Assembly (NCBI GenBank): GCA_965644295.1
Contig: CBFFRP010000019.1
Coordinates: 224,170-288,169, forward strand
Origin: Paraphysomonas bandaiensis
Taxonomy: Eukaryota; Chrysophyceae
Length of the DNA stretch: 64,000 bases
Direction: 5' to 3'
Made by a program: the position numbers and the translations under genes. A model generated the notes under the pieces. That model saw only the letters and a program-made list of their open reading frames with translations. It was not told where the DNA came from and made no database searches. This document shows, piece by piece, positions 1-12,851 of the stretch. Position 1 is the stretch's first letter; every line of letters begins with the position of its first letter.

Positions 1-70
1 ACAATATAAAACCTAGTCATATACTTACAGTTCAGAGGACCTGAATCCAAAATACGACATACCCATAAGC

Positions 71-345
71 CACACTCATGATACTGTAAGACTGATGACA
101 CACTCATGATACTGTAAGACTGATGACACACTCATGATACTGTAAGACTGATGACACACTCATGATGCTGTAAGACTGATGACACACTCATGATACTGTA
201 AGACTGATGACACACTCATGATACTGTAAGACTGATGACACACTCATGATGCTGTAAGACTGATGACACACTCATGATACTGTAAGACTGATGACACACT
301 CATGATGCTGTAAGACTGATGACACACTCATGATGCTGATGTTCT
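71..345. repeat. 28-bp minisatellite, about 10 copies
   Basis: Ten head-to-tail units of 28 bp start at 71, 99, 127, 155, 183, 211, 239, 267, 295 and 323, the last one truncated. Each contains CACACTCATGAT(A/G)CTG followed by TAAGACTGATGA. The only common difference is one A/G site, which reads A A A G A A G A G G along the array. No gene is visible around it. Confidence 0.95.
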
Positions 346-399
346 GATGCTGCTCTACAGTCCACTTCAATGATACTGCTTTTAGAAGTTTGTTCCCTG

Positions 400-935
400 A
401 AAACCTCCTTTTTTTTCCGTTGGACTAAAAATAGGGAGATTTATGCACCCCTGAAAGCCAATGCAGCAATCGAAGTCATTCATTCAGTTCTGAAGTGAAG
501 GAAGATGAGCGCCATCACTCACAGCATATGAAGATCTCAAGATGTCCTGCGGATCATAGAGTGAGTTATACCCACAGCTTCATGGACCCTCCTCCCCATA
601 ACACTCACAGGGACCATCGCTATATGCATACATGCTACAGATAGGCTAGATAGACATACACGTACATCTGTGTTATGTAGATATGTATATATGAGCTTAT
701 TGTTATGTTTGAGTGTTTGTTTTGATGCTCTGTAAGCCACTAATATATTGTGTGGTGCGAGATGGTATCTTAGACAGTCACAGTGTGTAATCAATGGATA
801 TAAGAACGACTAGGTTGAATACCAAAGTTGACTAGGTTGAGTCATTTATTACTTGGACTAGGTTATTTCACCAAAAATAGCGTGACTAGGTAATTCAACC
901 AATTTGACTAGGTTGAATAATATTTCCCATATTCT
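400..935 (+). repeat. Dispersed repeat family R1, copy 1 (ends in GACTAGGTT units)
   Basis: This stretch is a diverged copy of 50262-51055. Shared landmarks, in the same order, are a T-rich run followed by TTGGAC/CTAAAAA, CTGAAAGC..AATGCA, ATCGAAGTCATT, AGATGTCCT, CACCATAACACTCAC, GAGATGGTATCTTAGACAGTC and GGATATAAGAACGACT. It ends with four GACTAGGT(T/A) units spaced 20-40 bp apart (about 808-930). The remaining DNA to the first gene at 2180 holds simple repeats such as (ACAT)n at 1850-1868 and no convincing gene. Confidence 0.75.
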
Positions 936-1033
936 TTAACCTAGTAACAATATTTGAGTTATTTCGTCTAGCTACTTCAGCATGTAGGTATTTTCATAAA
1001 TTAATTAGAAGTGAAGTTCTAGTAGCTGCATAT

Positions 1034-1150
1034 CAGGGCTAAAAAACAATATATATTGCAATACTTTTGTTAGATAGCGTCTAACCAACAATTTTAAGCA
1101 GGCCCAACAATACTATTGCAATACATTAGTACCATTATTCAGGACACCAA
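1034..1150. mobile_element. Fragment of a hAT-type transposon terminus
   Basis: The segment starts CAGGGCTAAAAAACAATAT and carries the TATTGCAATA..TTGTTAGATAGCG..CAACAATACTATTGCAATA signature found at both ends of the hAT element at 22557-23845. Only one end is present and no 8-bp target duplication was found, so it is a remnant or solo end. Confidence 0.6.
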
Positions 1151-2179
1151 CAGTTTGCCTGATTTAGTCAAAATTTCTTATAGCTATGATACGTAGTTAA
1201 CAGTGGCATAATTTTGGTTTAAACAAAGCTGCAACTATAACTTATATCACGAACAAGAGCAGACGTAGTCTGCCCTTACGAGAGGGTATGCATTTACATT
1301 ACCGCTATACATGAAAGTGTATTGTGTTAATTTGATATACTGCTTGATACTGAAACAATCTGATACGCTATGGACTTACTATTACTAATACTGTACTGTG
1401 GGCATGTGACGGGGTGTGATTGCAACAGGTAATGCAATGTATGGATTTTCACGTTAATAGGAACTTAAGTGATAGTAAAGAGTTTATATTGTGAATCAAC
1501 TGGCCTCTATGAAGAGGTGATAGTCTTACAATGCATAAAGATGACAATAGAGAATGATTCCACTTAACACTGTCGTATTATGGAATATCTTTACAGTAAC
1601 CGTGACATTCATGATATGGCTGCTGCTACTCTGCACCTGTTTCTGCAGCTACTTTATAATCTATATATATTCCATGGGTTTTTAGAGTCTGGTTTATAAT
1701 TATCCTGATATTTAGGTATCGAAATTGCGGTATATACAGTATGATATTCCTGTATATGGGAATACATCATAATACAAGAGAATACATCAGAATAATTTCA
1801 TAAAAAATTCCAACGTCTTTTGAGCAGTTATGCAGATGTACTCTACATATACATACATACATACATACACCATCTACACACATATACATGCATAGATGGA
1901 TGTACATATATATATATATGTAGACAGTCATGTCTCTGCTTGAATGTTACAATATTGTTGCATACATCTGAGTAATCTATTCAGGCAATTGATAAGTTGA
2001 GTGCGGAGTATACTGCATTCTCTACCACTTCACTGTGGTATAGCATCTAAGGAGATTGATATGCATATGTGTTTGTATTCTTATTATTGCCGTATTGTAT
2101 TCAACCCAATTTGTATATTCACTTAACTCTACTTATCCGACTCTGTAATCATTGATCTTTTTGTTATCCATTGTTTATA

Positions 2180-4743
2180 ATGAATCGTAAGAATCAGAGC
2201 TCAGAGGCCATTAATAGTAAAAGAGAAGCTGCACTTGTGAGACTAGCAGAGAAGAAGAAGCTTCTGGAAGAGAGGAAAAAGCGTTACAGCGAGTTAACAG
2301 ATGCAGTTTACAACTCCAATCAAAGCTATGTTAGAATGTCTAATGCACTAAAACGACAAGGTAGAGATATCCAGGGCGACTTAAAAACCTATGTCGACAA
2401 CAATGTAAACTTGGCTCTTGCAATGGCGGAAAATGAGCTCTGTGCAGAATTAAATGAGGAAGCTGTTGATAAAACAACTTATGTATGTATCATTATATAT
2501 GGGTTGATAATGTTAAGTTATTATTACATTTGTATAGAACTATGAGCTCGAAAACGTATCCAATGCTCGACGTCAACTAGTCGATAAGCTCGACGAATAT
2601 CGCACATCAAGAGCAAAGTTTGTATCTGCCCGTCAAGAGATTACTGGTGAAAGCAATAGGTACACTATGACAATGTGCTTTGATATATCTTTGATATATA
2701 TGTGCTCTGTAGAGCCCGCCAGGAATGCCTGGATGCTTCTTTCTATTGTGTTGACTTGAAGAGCCGTCTATCTATGGACCTCAAGCGGGCTCTCATGTCG
2801 AAATCCAATCTAACCGAACACACGTCATCAAGAGAACACTTGAGAAATCTCAATGAGGCAATCTCTGTTGTCGCAGATAGGGTTCTGGATAGTCGGAAAG
2901 AGCTTAAGGGATATTTTAAGAATCAGCTCCTCAAACTCCAGAGAGAACAGCGACTTATGGAAGAAGCAGAGGAGTTACATAAACAGAGAGAGAGAGCAAT
3001 GGAAGATGCAAATGGTGGGAAATATGTAATGTCATGTGCATGACAACATATATATTTATATCTACCTATTAATTATTAGGTGTGTCCACTGCAAATGAAA
3101 TTGATCATTTTCTCAAGTCCCAGCATCTATTTGGTGCGGACATTGAAGTCAGTGATGGTGAGTCTTCTCCCACTAGCCCACATGGTAAAAAGGTTCGTTC
3201 ATTGACCAGTCTAGAAAGATCGTCCTCTGTCCGTTACGATTCATCACCAACACGCGCACGCGTTCCACGTCCTCCAGCGAGTGGAAGTTTTAACCCTAAT
3301 ATATCACCTCGTGCTGGTAGCATGATTACTACCTCTGCAAGGGCATCAAGACATACACGTGCTACTCAATGGGCCACTGTAAATCTGGACACCCTTGGAG
3401 ATGAATTGGTTTCTGCGTGTCGCGCTGATGGACAAAAAAGCAGGTTGACAGCTTTGAAACGCTTCCTTCAAACACAAGTGATGCACCAAATGGCTCTCCT
3501 AATGCTCATTCATAAAGACCTACAGAGTTTGGATGCGCCTGCGAAGAGTACTAACCAAGAAGAAAAAGAAGAGGAGTGCATTCCACCCCGTGTTAATTCA
3601 ACCCAGCATATCGTAGACGATGGGGTAACCTGCACTCGCACAATGGGGAAGAAGAAGAGAGTAGTTGTCAAGCTTGGACCGCACTTAGCTGGTGAAACAC
3701 TAGATGACCCAGCTGCTGCTCTATATGTTTCATCAGGATTAAACTACGCACAATCGGTTCGTACTTCGCTTATAATACTATATTTACTATAGTTACTTTT
3801 ACGCTCTTCAAAACTTAAAATGTTTCAGATATGTAGGGAGGTTGGGAGTTATGAACAACAGCTCCGTGATGTGATTAGGCGCAACACAGCTACGCTTCTG
3901 CGCCACTGTGGCAATAAGAAATCCTCGAGTGACGCTGGTTCTGAAGATGATAAGCCGAATAGAGAGTCGAATACTCTAAGTAATGAAGAAATTGTAGTCT
4001 CTCGTGTAGAAACAAGCAAATCCGAAGGCTATGAGGAAGGTAGTGAAGCGGAAGATGAAATCGTTCCACTTCCGCCACAACCCCAAAGTCATCAACACAC
4101 TCCACCCGGCGAGTTGCGAAAGACTACGGTTGCGCCGGCAGACAAAGGAAGAAAAAAGAAGAGTAAAAAAAACAACCTGGGACAGGGAATGCAGTCAGGC
4201 CGTGTGTTAGAGATCCAAAAAAAGAAGATCAGGTGAAAATGCTGATTCGATGTTTCAGAATGCGAAGTACACTTCGTACACGAAAAGCTTAAGCACACAC
4301 ATTAATATTCAGCGAATAATATTTATTTTAATTGCTTCTTGTGTGGACAGGGATATGGAGTATGTTAAGAGGCTGAACCAACCTCAACAAGATAGTGCCA
4401 ACAACGAGTGTTCTGGTGTTGCGGAATGGTCAAATGAAAACAAATTTAGAAATGTTTGTGTCGATGTAAGCTTCGTACTATGCTGTATGTGACTCGTGAG
4501 GTGGAATGCTCATATTTTTTGCTCTAGATTCTTGTGTCTGAACTAAATTCTTCTGCTGATATTCCCATTGAGTTGGGCATGGCGAAGCTCTCAAGTATGA
4601 ACTTAATTCACGCCAGCGAAAAAAATTCGAAGAAAAAGTCTCTTGAGGAGCAGACTTCTCGACGCAGTATCCCTGTCGGCGGGAGACCTTCGTATGCTTC
4701 ACAGCATAAAAATCTGCTCATACAGGGGATGGGGGCGCTGTAG
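2180..4743 (+). CDS. Hypothetical coiled-coil protein, 7 exons
   Basis: Seven exons can be joined: 2180-2482, 2538-2659, 2713-3014, 3080-3756, 3829-4232, 4351-4465 and 4528-4743, giving 712 residues with every phase consistent. The third donor (GTGGGA) is atypical and is the least certain join. The first 240 or so residues are charged and heptad-like, rich in Lys, Glu, Arg and Leu (for example RLAEKKKLLEERKKRY), so a long coiled coil is expected. The middle is Ser/Thr/Pro/Arg-rich and looks disordered, then comes a short helical block (LTALKRFLQTQVMHQMALLM), and the C-terminal third is acidic and basic low-complexity sequence. No catalytic motif or known domain was recognised. The start is the ATG at 2180, in a run that is in frame from 2171 but with no earlier Met. 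A cytoskeletal or scaffold role would only be a guess. Confidence 0.8.
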
Positions 4744-5442
4744 ATTTTTACATACATGTTCATACTATTAGCTTGTGGTAGTGTTGCTTAGCAGTGATTA
4801 TATTCTTGGTTCAATAGTTCTATTTACGCCTTCGTGATTTTTAATGCAATGTACTTGAATTTCAAGAATTCTAGTCTATTGTATCAAAGTTTGACATTAT
4901 ATGAGATGTATTAACTTTACAACTGAAGGTGAACTTATACTCAATGCTGAGAATTATACAATTATAATATCTCTTATCATTCACCAAATTCATGTTGTCT
5001 CTACTACCACTCTATATTCCGTTTCACTACTATATACTTATCAAAATTCATTAATAAGTACGATTAATAAGAGCACAACTCTATACTACTGTAATTTAAA
5101 AATCTTATAAATATAGCTTTCAATTGATCTCATATAGCAGAATTCAACGTATTGTTGTCCACTGTATCGTACGATATATATTGTGCAATTAGTAGAGTGC
5201 AGTAGGTGGTATGTGATACTAAATAAATAAAGAACTAGATACTGCACGATTCAATTAAGCTGGCTTTTATGTATACTCAATGCTCAAGTAATTTTATGGC
5301 ATGTGAATTTTCCAGCCACAGTGTTTCTTTGCGCAACCCAAGCATCAATAGATCTGTAGACAACCTATTAAATACAATTTTAACAAATTATCTATGTTAT
5401 TATTTTCTAGCACGAAAACACACGTTTCTATGATAATTAACG
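4744..5442. other. Convergent intergenic region with a diverged dispersed repeat
   Basis: No gene is visible between the two convergent stop codons. Bases about 4925-5150 resemble 33195-33355 plus 33510-33565: shared order of ACTTATACT..AACGCT/AATGCTGAG, ATATTCCGTTTCACTACTATAT, TATACTACT, CAATTGATCTCATATAGCAGAA. In the second place the repeat is split by a retroposon-like insertion (33360-33508). Confidence 0.45.
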
Positions 5443-8400
5443 TCACCAAAAGTCATATAACTTTAAAAGTTTTCCGAGTAGAGCCTCAGGTTGTTGAAGA
5501 AGTGAAGATACACGAGAAAACTTTTGTCCTGCCGAGGTGTCCCTTGTCAGAGATCGCGTGCTTCGCCGCAGCAAAAAGTTCCCACATTCGGCGGTTGTCG
5601 CACGACATTTATCTCCAGACTGTGCACGCAGCATGCACAGCAATTCAGGTAAGACATCTAATAAAAATGACCTTTTGAGAGTGGTCGCGTTCGGGAAGTT
5701 ACTAGCCGATTTATTAGGAGGCACATTCTTGACACACTCTAGCACAACCTGCATCTTTTCATTAAAAAGACGGGGCCGAAGAAGACACTTCGCAGTAAAA
5801 TTGGTAGGTGCTAAGTTATTCGACAATGAGTGCCGGTTGTCAACCAGGCTCAGAGCGATACCGGTAATAGTAGAGGCAATCATTTGAAAGCTGTCAACCT
5901 CACAGTCACTCAATGAGTCAACTTCAAAAGTATCAGCACACTCCCCGTCTTCTGCAGAACTTCCACAAGTGGATAGCACAGTGGATTCATCCACTAAAGG
6001 CAGCGAACGGTAATCGTCACAGTCATCCCACCCGGCAGTCTGACGTTTCACGAAACCTTCCAACAAGTCAGCATCAGACCCAGATTGCAAGTACTGTACG
6101 AGACTATTGATTTCCCCCAAATCAGAGTCCGTATCTAGGCTTTGATTAGGAAGAGGGAGCTGAAAGCAGTCACTTAGCCGAAACTTCATCTCAGTTTCTT
6201 TTTTCTCACTTTCATCATCACATTCTACAAAACGGTTAACGATATTACCACCGCTAACTAATCGGTCGGATTCCGCCTGGATGAGAAAGTGAGCAAGGTC
6301 GCCATGAGAAGGGGGAGGGCGCAAGGGGCGGGTATCTTCACAATGAAGTGTGGCAGCACCCGATTCATCTGTACAATACATTGTTAATGAAGCAATGCAT
6401 ATCACACAAGGCCACACAAAATACCCATTTATCGACCATGTCAATAGACGACATAAAAATATTTTCTGTATCTTAACTGCCTGAACATGACTTACCAACA
6501 ACATCTTGTAGAATAGGGGGTGCGGTTAATATTTCACCTAGCTTGTCATGAAAAACTTTCTTCAGTGTTCGAGCCTTTTGTGAGTTCTGAGACTGATCCC
6601 CTTCCCATAACTCACAATTCATCCAAATGCGATCTATATCAGCGACAAATTCATCCAGAGAGGCATACAAAGCTTCTTCAACAGATGATACAACGGTGCT
6701 AAGATCCATCGGATCGTTAACAACTTGCATGTATGTGGGGTGTTCGATTGGGTCAAGGGGATACATGAATGACTCGGAGAGAGGGTGGTCCACTAACGTG
6801 GCAAGTACACTCTTCATCACTGAAACTATGTCTATATTCTCATGAATGGGGGTGAGAGCAACTTGCTCATCAGCACAATCAGCAGACACATCTACCACAC
6901 TCACACTTCTATTATTTTCAACTGACGCTGCCCCATCTACAGCAGCCACATGTGCACATGGAGGCGGTACTACGGTTGTAACTTCATCCTCCTCATCATC
7001 GGTAATAATATTCCGAGACCTGCGCCTATGTTCCCCACCACTGGTCGGTTTATACATTCCATCCTCGTCTCTTTTACGACGCTTCAACTTAACCTGGCGC
7101 TCATACATTTCGTCATCTTCAAAATCATCGTCTGAATCGGCCGGACATGCACTGGATAAAGTAGACTCGTTTGTAACTGTGACTTTGGGAGTACAATCAG
7201 TGCTACTTTTATTCAAAGTAGAGACTCTGGAACGTCGCTTTAACCGCCCCCCTCTTCCTTTCTTTGTTGTATTTAGGACAGCTGGCTTGTGGGCGATCGA
7301 CGCAATTTCACTTGGAAGGCGGCTATCAGCGTAGGAGACCCATGCCCGACCGGCTCCACACACATCACTTGATAGCACTACCCCTCCAGTAGAAATTATC
7401 ACCGACACAGTGTGCACGCGTGTTGGTACACGGCATGTACTGTACAACCCCTCAGCTGGCTTGGTGAGTAATGGTGGAATAGCGAGACCCAACACTGAGT
7501 CTGAGTATACCACGGGTGTGAATGGTTTCCCCCCTATCCGTACAACTACAACAGCGAGATCCACTGATCCTGAGCGATCTACATCGTATACAGCCCGCTG
7601 AAGAAAATTCTTACCGTGCACATATATCGTGCCTCCTTTCCATACATCCAGTCGACGAGGCTCAATCGCCGTTACCAGGGGAGTCAACAATGAGCGCCTC
7701 GTATGACATTCAGAAGACTCTCCATTTACTGTTTCTTTTGGTTTATGAGTTGATAAACAAGTGAGTGAAGTTGGATAATCTTTGAGCGAGAATTTCAGTG
7801 TTGATTGTGATAAAGCAGTCACACTAGAAGATATATTTGTCTCTTCTAATTGTCTACCGATGTTATCTACGCTGGAGTCTTGATGACAGAGACGATCTAA
7901 TGCACTTCCAACGACCCCTCGTTCAACTAACCATTCGCTAAAGCTACCACTATAGGGCAATCGGTTCGATGAGCCTCCGCGAAAAGGAGACATGGAACCA
8001 ACCAATAATAATGCATTCACACATCCCCTAACATCACATCCGCATACAGTAGCCAAATCCACCGCATCCTGCATACTCACCCATCCTGTGAACTCACTCC
8101 GATGCCCCATTGTCCACAATAAACGACCAAGCTCGACTGCTCCAGGTGGATGGACATGGATGTGAATAGGCTCAATGTGAAATCCTGATAAGAACTTAGG
8201 GTCAATAGACTCCCCTGTCATGACAATCGGGCACTTGGAAGTACGTGACAATTGGTGAATTGTGTTCAAAAAAGCAGTATCCTCTTTTAGTACGATGTCC
8301 ACCTATGCAAAATATGGAAATATACAAGGTTGAAACCACACATAAACGAGAAATATGAGCAAAATGATCACCTCGTCGAATAAAATGAGATTCATCGCCG

Positions 8401-10950
8401 GTGAGTCTGAATTTACACACGATTCTGTCGACATACTCTTCAGGCGCTGAGACTGTGATGCCTCTGACACTAGCTTCTTTATGCTGGCTCCCGTACGATC
8501 TTGAGCAACACTAACTTCTATCACAGTAAATCCACATAGCACTGCACAAGCGTGCACCATGCTGGTCTTCAGGCAGCCAGTTCGACCTGTCAAGCTCATA
8601 TTAACAAATGAAAATACTGCAGTCATTGCTGGATTGAACAACACATGAAACAATTGTTACCTTCTATGATGACTACATTCGGTCCTTTAGCATTATCTGT
8701 TGCACGGCTAGAAGGGCAGAAGTCATCATCACTCATTTCCGCCTCACTTTCGTCCCCCATATACCGCTTATTATTCCGACCTTTATCTTTCTTTTCGTTC
8801 CTGCCTTTATCCACAGCCTGCTGCTCCAGCTGCTCCGACTGGACCACTGCATGTTGAAGCCAGTTGCGCAGCTGAACCTGAGCGGCGAGGAGACTCCCGT
8901 GTTTAGGCTTGGCGCAGTCACCACGATCGGATAGAGTGTGCATGAGAGATATTTTATGTAGTTCCACAAGACAAGTATTGACAGATACATGCAATGCTGA
9001 AAGGCTCATCGGTTGTTGTATCACTCCTTGACCAGTGCATGAAGCTTGGATGGCGTCGAGATCCACGATCTCAGGTTCACATCCTGCAGAGACGACTGGA
9101 GAATCTGTCTTACTAAGGTACAGTGAGTTCTTAGCGAGCACGTATTGTGTCCATAGCCCTCTCAAGTTTACAGAGTTAAGGCGCTCACGATGAAAAGAAC
9201 GAGTCCAATCAAAAGAACTATTACAAGAGGTCACGCAACTACAGTCATCGTATAGAATAGGCTCAGCTATTTCTCTAGCGCATGGTACCGGGCGACTAGG
9301 TCCCATTGAAGGCGGGGAATTGATATGCTGCCAGAGAGGAAAAAATGGAGCTCCCTATTCATAGTCCAAACAATGTAATCATAGAACGTTTTTTGAAAAG
9401 GTAAAACATACCGTATACATCTCCTTAACTTGTCCTGCGGATTCCTCTCGGGTAGATGTTATTGTCTGGCAAGTCCCCGTAGATGTACCTCCGACTGACT
9501 GTCCCGCTGCCCGTAACGAGGTGGTCACATTTTCAAAGAAAGGATTCACAGCTGGAGCCTTGCCATCTTTAGTGCGAAAGAATTCAGCGCTCGCTTTACG
9601 GGACTCGGACTTTTGTTTATGGAATCGTTCAACACGTTCCTGGGCCACCAGTTCCATTTTTTGCTTCTACTCATTACCTTCAGAATCAGCTACACAGACA
9701 TATAACCAACGCACCTTACTCAAAAAGAACACTTGTGCCTTCTTGTCACCATCATTCGGTTTCTTCTCATGTGTTAATTTGGACCTACTATCAGAGTCTT
9801 CAACTTGAGAGGTTTTACTACTGTTAGGAGGACGGACTCGTGGTCTTCTGTTCTGTTTTTCTGATTGTCGGCTGCACGCAACACCACTATCTAGATCAGA
9901 TTCTGACCCACTCGAGGCAGCTTCTCCTAAGACCTTCTTACCCTGAGCTTTGTGCGGTTTACTAATGATTGAATCCTCTTGAAAGTCATTCTCATCTCCT
10001 GGGTCACTATAAGTCACACCGGACACAATAGTACGCAATCGTATTCGTTTCACACATGTATCACCCATCGTAACACCTTGTATTGACGCAGTACATGCTG
10101 TTTCATCTTTAGCTTTTCGTCCACGTTTATCTTTAGGTATACTGTTCACAACATTTGTTGTGATAGTTTCAGTGCTGTCCTGCTTTTGCGAATTCGGTTT
10201 CTGTGGCCTCAAGAATATCGAACACACAGGTTTGTCTCTTTTTTCGTCGAGGCCGATGACCTCTGCTACAGGGAGATCTGAAATTGGTGGTATATCGACC
10301 TTTTCCGGGGGGAACTTTATCTCCTCCATACTGGAATAAGTCACTCCGCATACAACTGTTTTTAACTTTATACATTTCGATTCACCCCCCTCACCATCAC
10401 ATAATGTCTCTGTAGGTACTTCTTTAGACCTTTTTTTGAAGTTTTTCATAAAAATGGAGCAGATAGGCTTCGTGGACGTCTCCGATAAATCGGGTTCTAA
10501 GCCCTGGTCGCTACCTGTCACTCGGCGGTTAATCGATTCAGCTGAACAAGTGCTTCCCTCGTTTTTAACAGTACTGTTCAAATATGTGTCTGTTTGCTGT
10601 TCTGACTTCTGAATAACAGTACATAAAGACTCTGTAGAAATGTTCAATGTTTTGGATATACTAACACCGTCGCCTATACTGATATTCTCCACACGAGCAT
10701 CAGACTGGACGAAATTGGAAGCATCAGAACCATCAGTAATTCGCTGTTCATCCACAGAAAGCTCTGTACCATCACTGCTACTATCATTCTTAGTACGAAA
10801 ATAACGAAATATTGTTGAATTTGATTTCATATCAGACGAAATCTTTCGCTGTGAGTTAATTCTTTTAATTAAATCCCTTTCAGATTTATTTCTGATTGTA
10901 TTTGATACATTTGACAGTGTTAATATAGATGAAGTATCAAACAGAGACAT
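5443..10950 (-). CDS. ATAD5/Elg1-like RFC large subunit fused to TIG and bromodomain
   Basis: Six exons on the minus strand: 10950-9715, 9666-9412, 9354-8661, 8586-8372, 8302-6496 and 6368-5443, giving 1710 residues in frame. In order: a disordered N-terminus with a PIP-box-like NSTIFRYF at residues 44-51; FFLSKKQK and NPFFEN motifs; the AAA+ core with Walker A GRTGCLKTS near 729-737 (split by an intron) and Walker B LILFDEVD near 794-802 (also split), followed by the FLNTIHQL and CDVRGCVNALLL blocks that characterise ATAD5/Elg1; an IPT/TIG fold near 1010-1110; a bromodomain near 1290-1400 with YPLDP, YMQVVNDPMDL and WMNCELW; then an acidic tail. ATAD5/Elg1 forms an RFC-like complex that unloads PCNA from DNA in the nucleus. 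The usual family member has neither TIG nor bromodomain, so the fusion is the odd feature. The ATAD5-like call is strong; acetyl-lysine binding by the bromodomain is inferred from the fold. It is divergent with the LOG-like gene. Confidence 0.88.
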
Positions 10951-11503
10951 TCAAAAACAGTTTAATTGGAGAAATACATTTGCACAAGGCAATGGCTTTA
11001 ACCCTTCCAGGGTATACCAATATATTCATTAAACTAGCACCCCATATAGAGTGTATAGAGAGTATCATACATACAACTCTCATAATATTTTTTTTTTATA
11101 TTTGAATTTTGTATCTCTTGATTAGCTGCTGCTCCTGATGTTATGAGTAGTGACTTGAATACTGTGATAATACCGCTGTAGTTCAGTGGTTTACAGAATC
11201 CAAAAGCGCATTGAAAATGGGTTTATTTTTTGTAAAAGTATTGATTTTTATGTCAACAAGTTTAGTTGTGAACCGAAAATCAGCATTAAAGTCAGTCATA
11301 TCTACAGAGTAGGTATGATATGCAGCGAATATTCCACACATATGCAGAGTATGTTACAGTAATATTAACACTGCTGTCCTGTTGTTGAGTGATCTTTGCA
11401 TTACTTCTATACTCTCTTACTAATCATCCACTATACTACTAGTGGATATCTATACAATTACTATATACAGTATCCACTGATACTTCACTATCATTTCTAT
11501 AAC
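10951..11503. promoter_or_regulatory. Divergent upstream region of the ATAD5-like and LOG-like genes
   Basis: A 553-bp gap between two head-to-head start codons. It is AT-rich, with a T run at about 11090-11099. No gene, repeat copy or recognisable factor site was seen. It must hold the 5' UTRs and promoters of both genes. Confidence 0.4.
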
Positions 11504-12826
11504 ATGGAAGCCACTACAGGACAGCCGGTATCTTCATTAACACGAGCAGGTTTTGATCCTTTCTGTGGATCGAATCAAGACGGAGAATTCGAGTCAATAG
11601 AGGAGTTTGAAAAATACATCAGTGACAAATACGGAAGCGCATCAGAGATCCCCAATATGAATGGATGGATATTTCAAGAAGTTGATTTTACCAATGCTAA
11701 GGATTATTTTCTGGACTTGCCGTTTGACGGGGCTAGTTTCTGGGGGTGTGTGTTTCCCCCAGGAGTCACAGATAATGACATAAGATCTCGGGGCGCTAAA
11801 CTTGTAACTTCGAATCCGGCCAAGCTTCCATTCAAACCGATGCGCGCATTTCTATATTCCCAGGAAGAATTAGCTGCAAGTGACTCAGACATATATAAAT
11901 ACTGGCTTGAGAATTCGAATTCATTTGAGTCACAGCTTTTTTATTCTATCCATGATTTTTCCATTATGGATGCATTGATGGATTATGCGGAGGGTAAGTC
12001 ATTTGTCGCAATTTGTGGAGGACATGCCATGCGCCGATCCGATGTCATGTATGGTCAACTGATGGAACTCGGAAACAAGATTGCCCATGCAGGCTTTATT
12101 TGCTGTACGGGTGGTGGACCGGGAGCAATGGAGGCTAGTAATTTGGGCTCATATTTGGCAGGCATTCAGCACGCGAAGCGGATGAAAACACGATCTGAAC
12201 AAGACGTCAGTTCAGAGCAGGATGATGATCACAGCAGTGAATCTATCCTCTCACGGGCGAGAGAGCTTATCCAGACCCACCCTAGCCCACCAGATGAACC
12301 AGAATATAAGAACCCTAAACCGGCGCAGGCTGTACTTGATGCCTTAGGTCCTTCTACTTGCTACTCGCCGTCTCTTGGTATACCGACATGGCGATATGGT
12401 CATGAGCCTCCAAACCTCTTCACAGCCTATCATGCGAAATTTTTCCAAAATTCACTTCGAGAAGCTGTTCTCTTAGAGTTGTGCTATGGTGGACTCATCA
12501 TCACTCCTGGAGGGCCTGGGACGATGCAAGAGATCTTCCAAGCTGCTTGTTGAAATGCTTACTCCAAGGAAGGACATGACTATCCAATGGTGTTCTTTGG
12601 AGTGGAATTCTGGAGAGAAAACGGGGTTTGGGATTTAGTACAGAAACAAGCTCGGAAATACTCATATACACGAATGTTGTTGTTGTCAGATAGTGTTGAC
12701 GAGATCATGGACCACCTTGTGCGATGTGCTGATGAAAAGGGACTTTCCCGGATCAGTGATTTTTCTGAGCTTTGTAATCCCTATTGGTTTTCAAAGTCAT
12801 CAACGTGCTCATCCTGTAGAGGATGA
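11504..12826 (+). CDS. Long LOG/lysine-decarboxylase-like Rossmann protein with in-frame TGA
   Basis: One frame runs from ATG 11504 to TGA 12824-12826 (440 codons) but is broken by an in-frame TGA at 12551-12553 (codon 350). Before it lie the Rossmann features VAICGGHAMRRSD, CCTGGGPGAMEASN and, just upstream, LIITPGGPGTMQEIFQAAC: the nucleotide-binding motif of the LOG / 'lysine decarboxylase' superfamily (PGGxGTxxE). After it the frame continues at once with NAYSKEGHDYPMVFFGVEFW, exactly the strand expected next in this family. So the TGA interrupts conserved coding sequence. Known LOG enzymes release cytokinin bases from ribotides; this longer type has no assigned reaction that I can name. 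The TGA could be a recent nonsense mutation, a readthrough site, a selenocysteine codon or a sequence error. No GT-AG intron removes it in frame. In relatives this position is usually Gln as far as I recall. Confidence 0.8.
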
Positions 12827-12851
12827 ATACTATTTGTGTTCTAAATACTAA

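Noticed and set aside
71-345. Regular direct repeats resembling a CRISPR array.
   Set aside because: The units abut without unique spacers and the genome is eukaryotic; it is a minisatellite.
6846-7334. 162-residue plus-strand frame opposite the ATAD5-like gene.
   Set aside because: It is the antisense of well-supported exon 5 and has Ser/Thr-rich shadow composition.
12551-12553. TGA reassigned to a sense codon genome-wide.
   Set aside because: TGA ends several well-supported genes here (agmatinase, ATAD5-like, polycystin-like) and no internal TGA occurs in the other reconstructed host genes.
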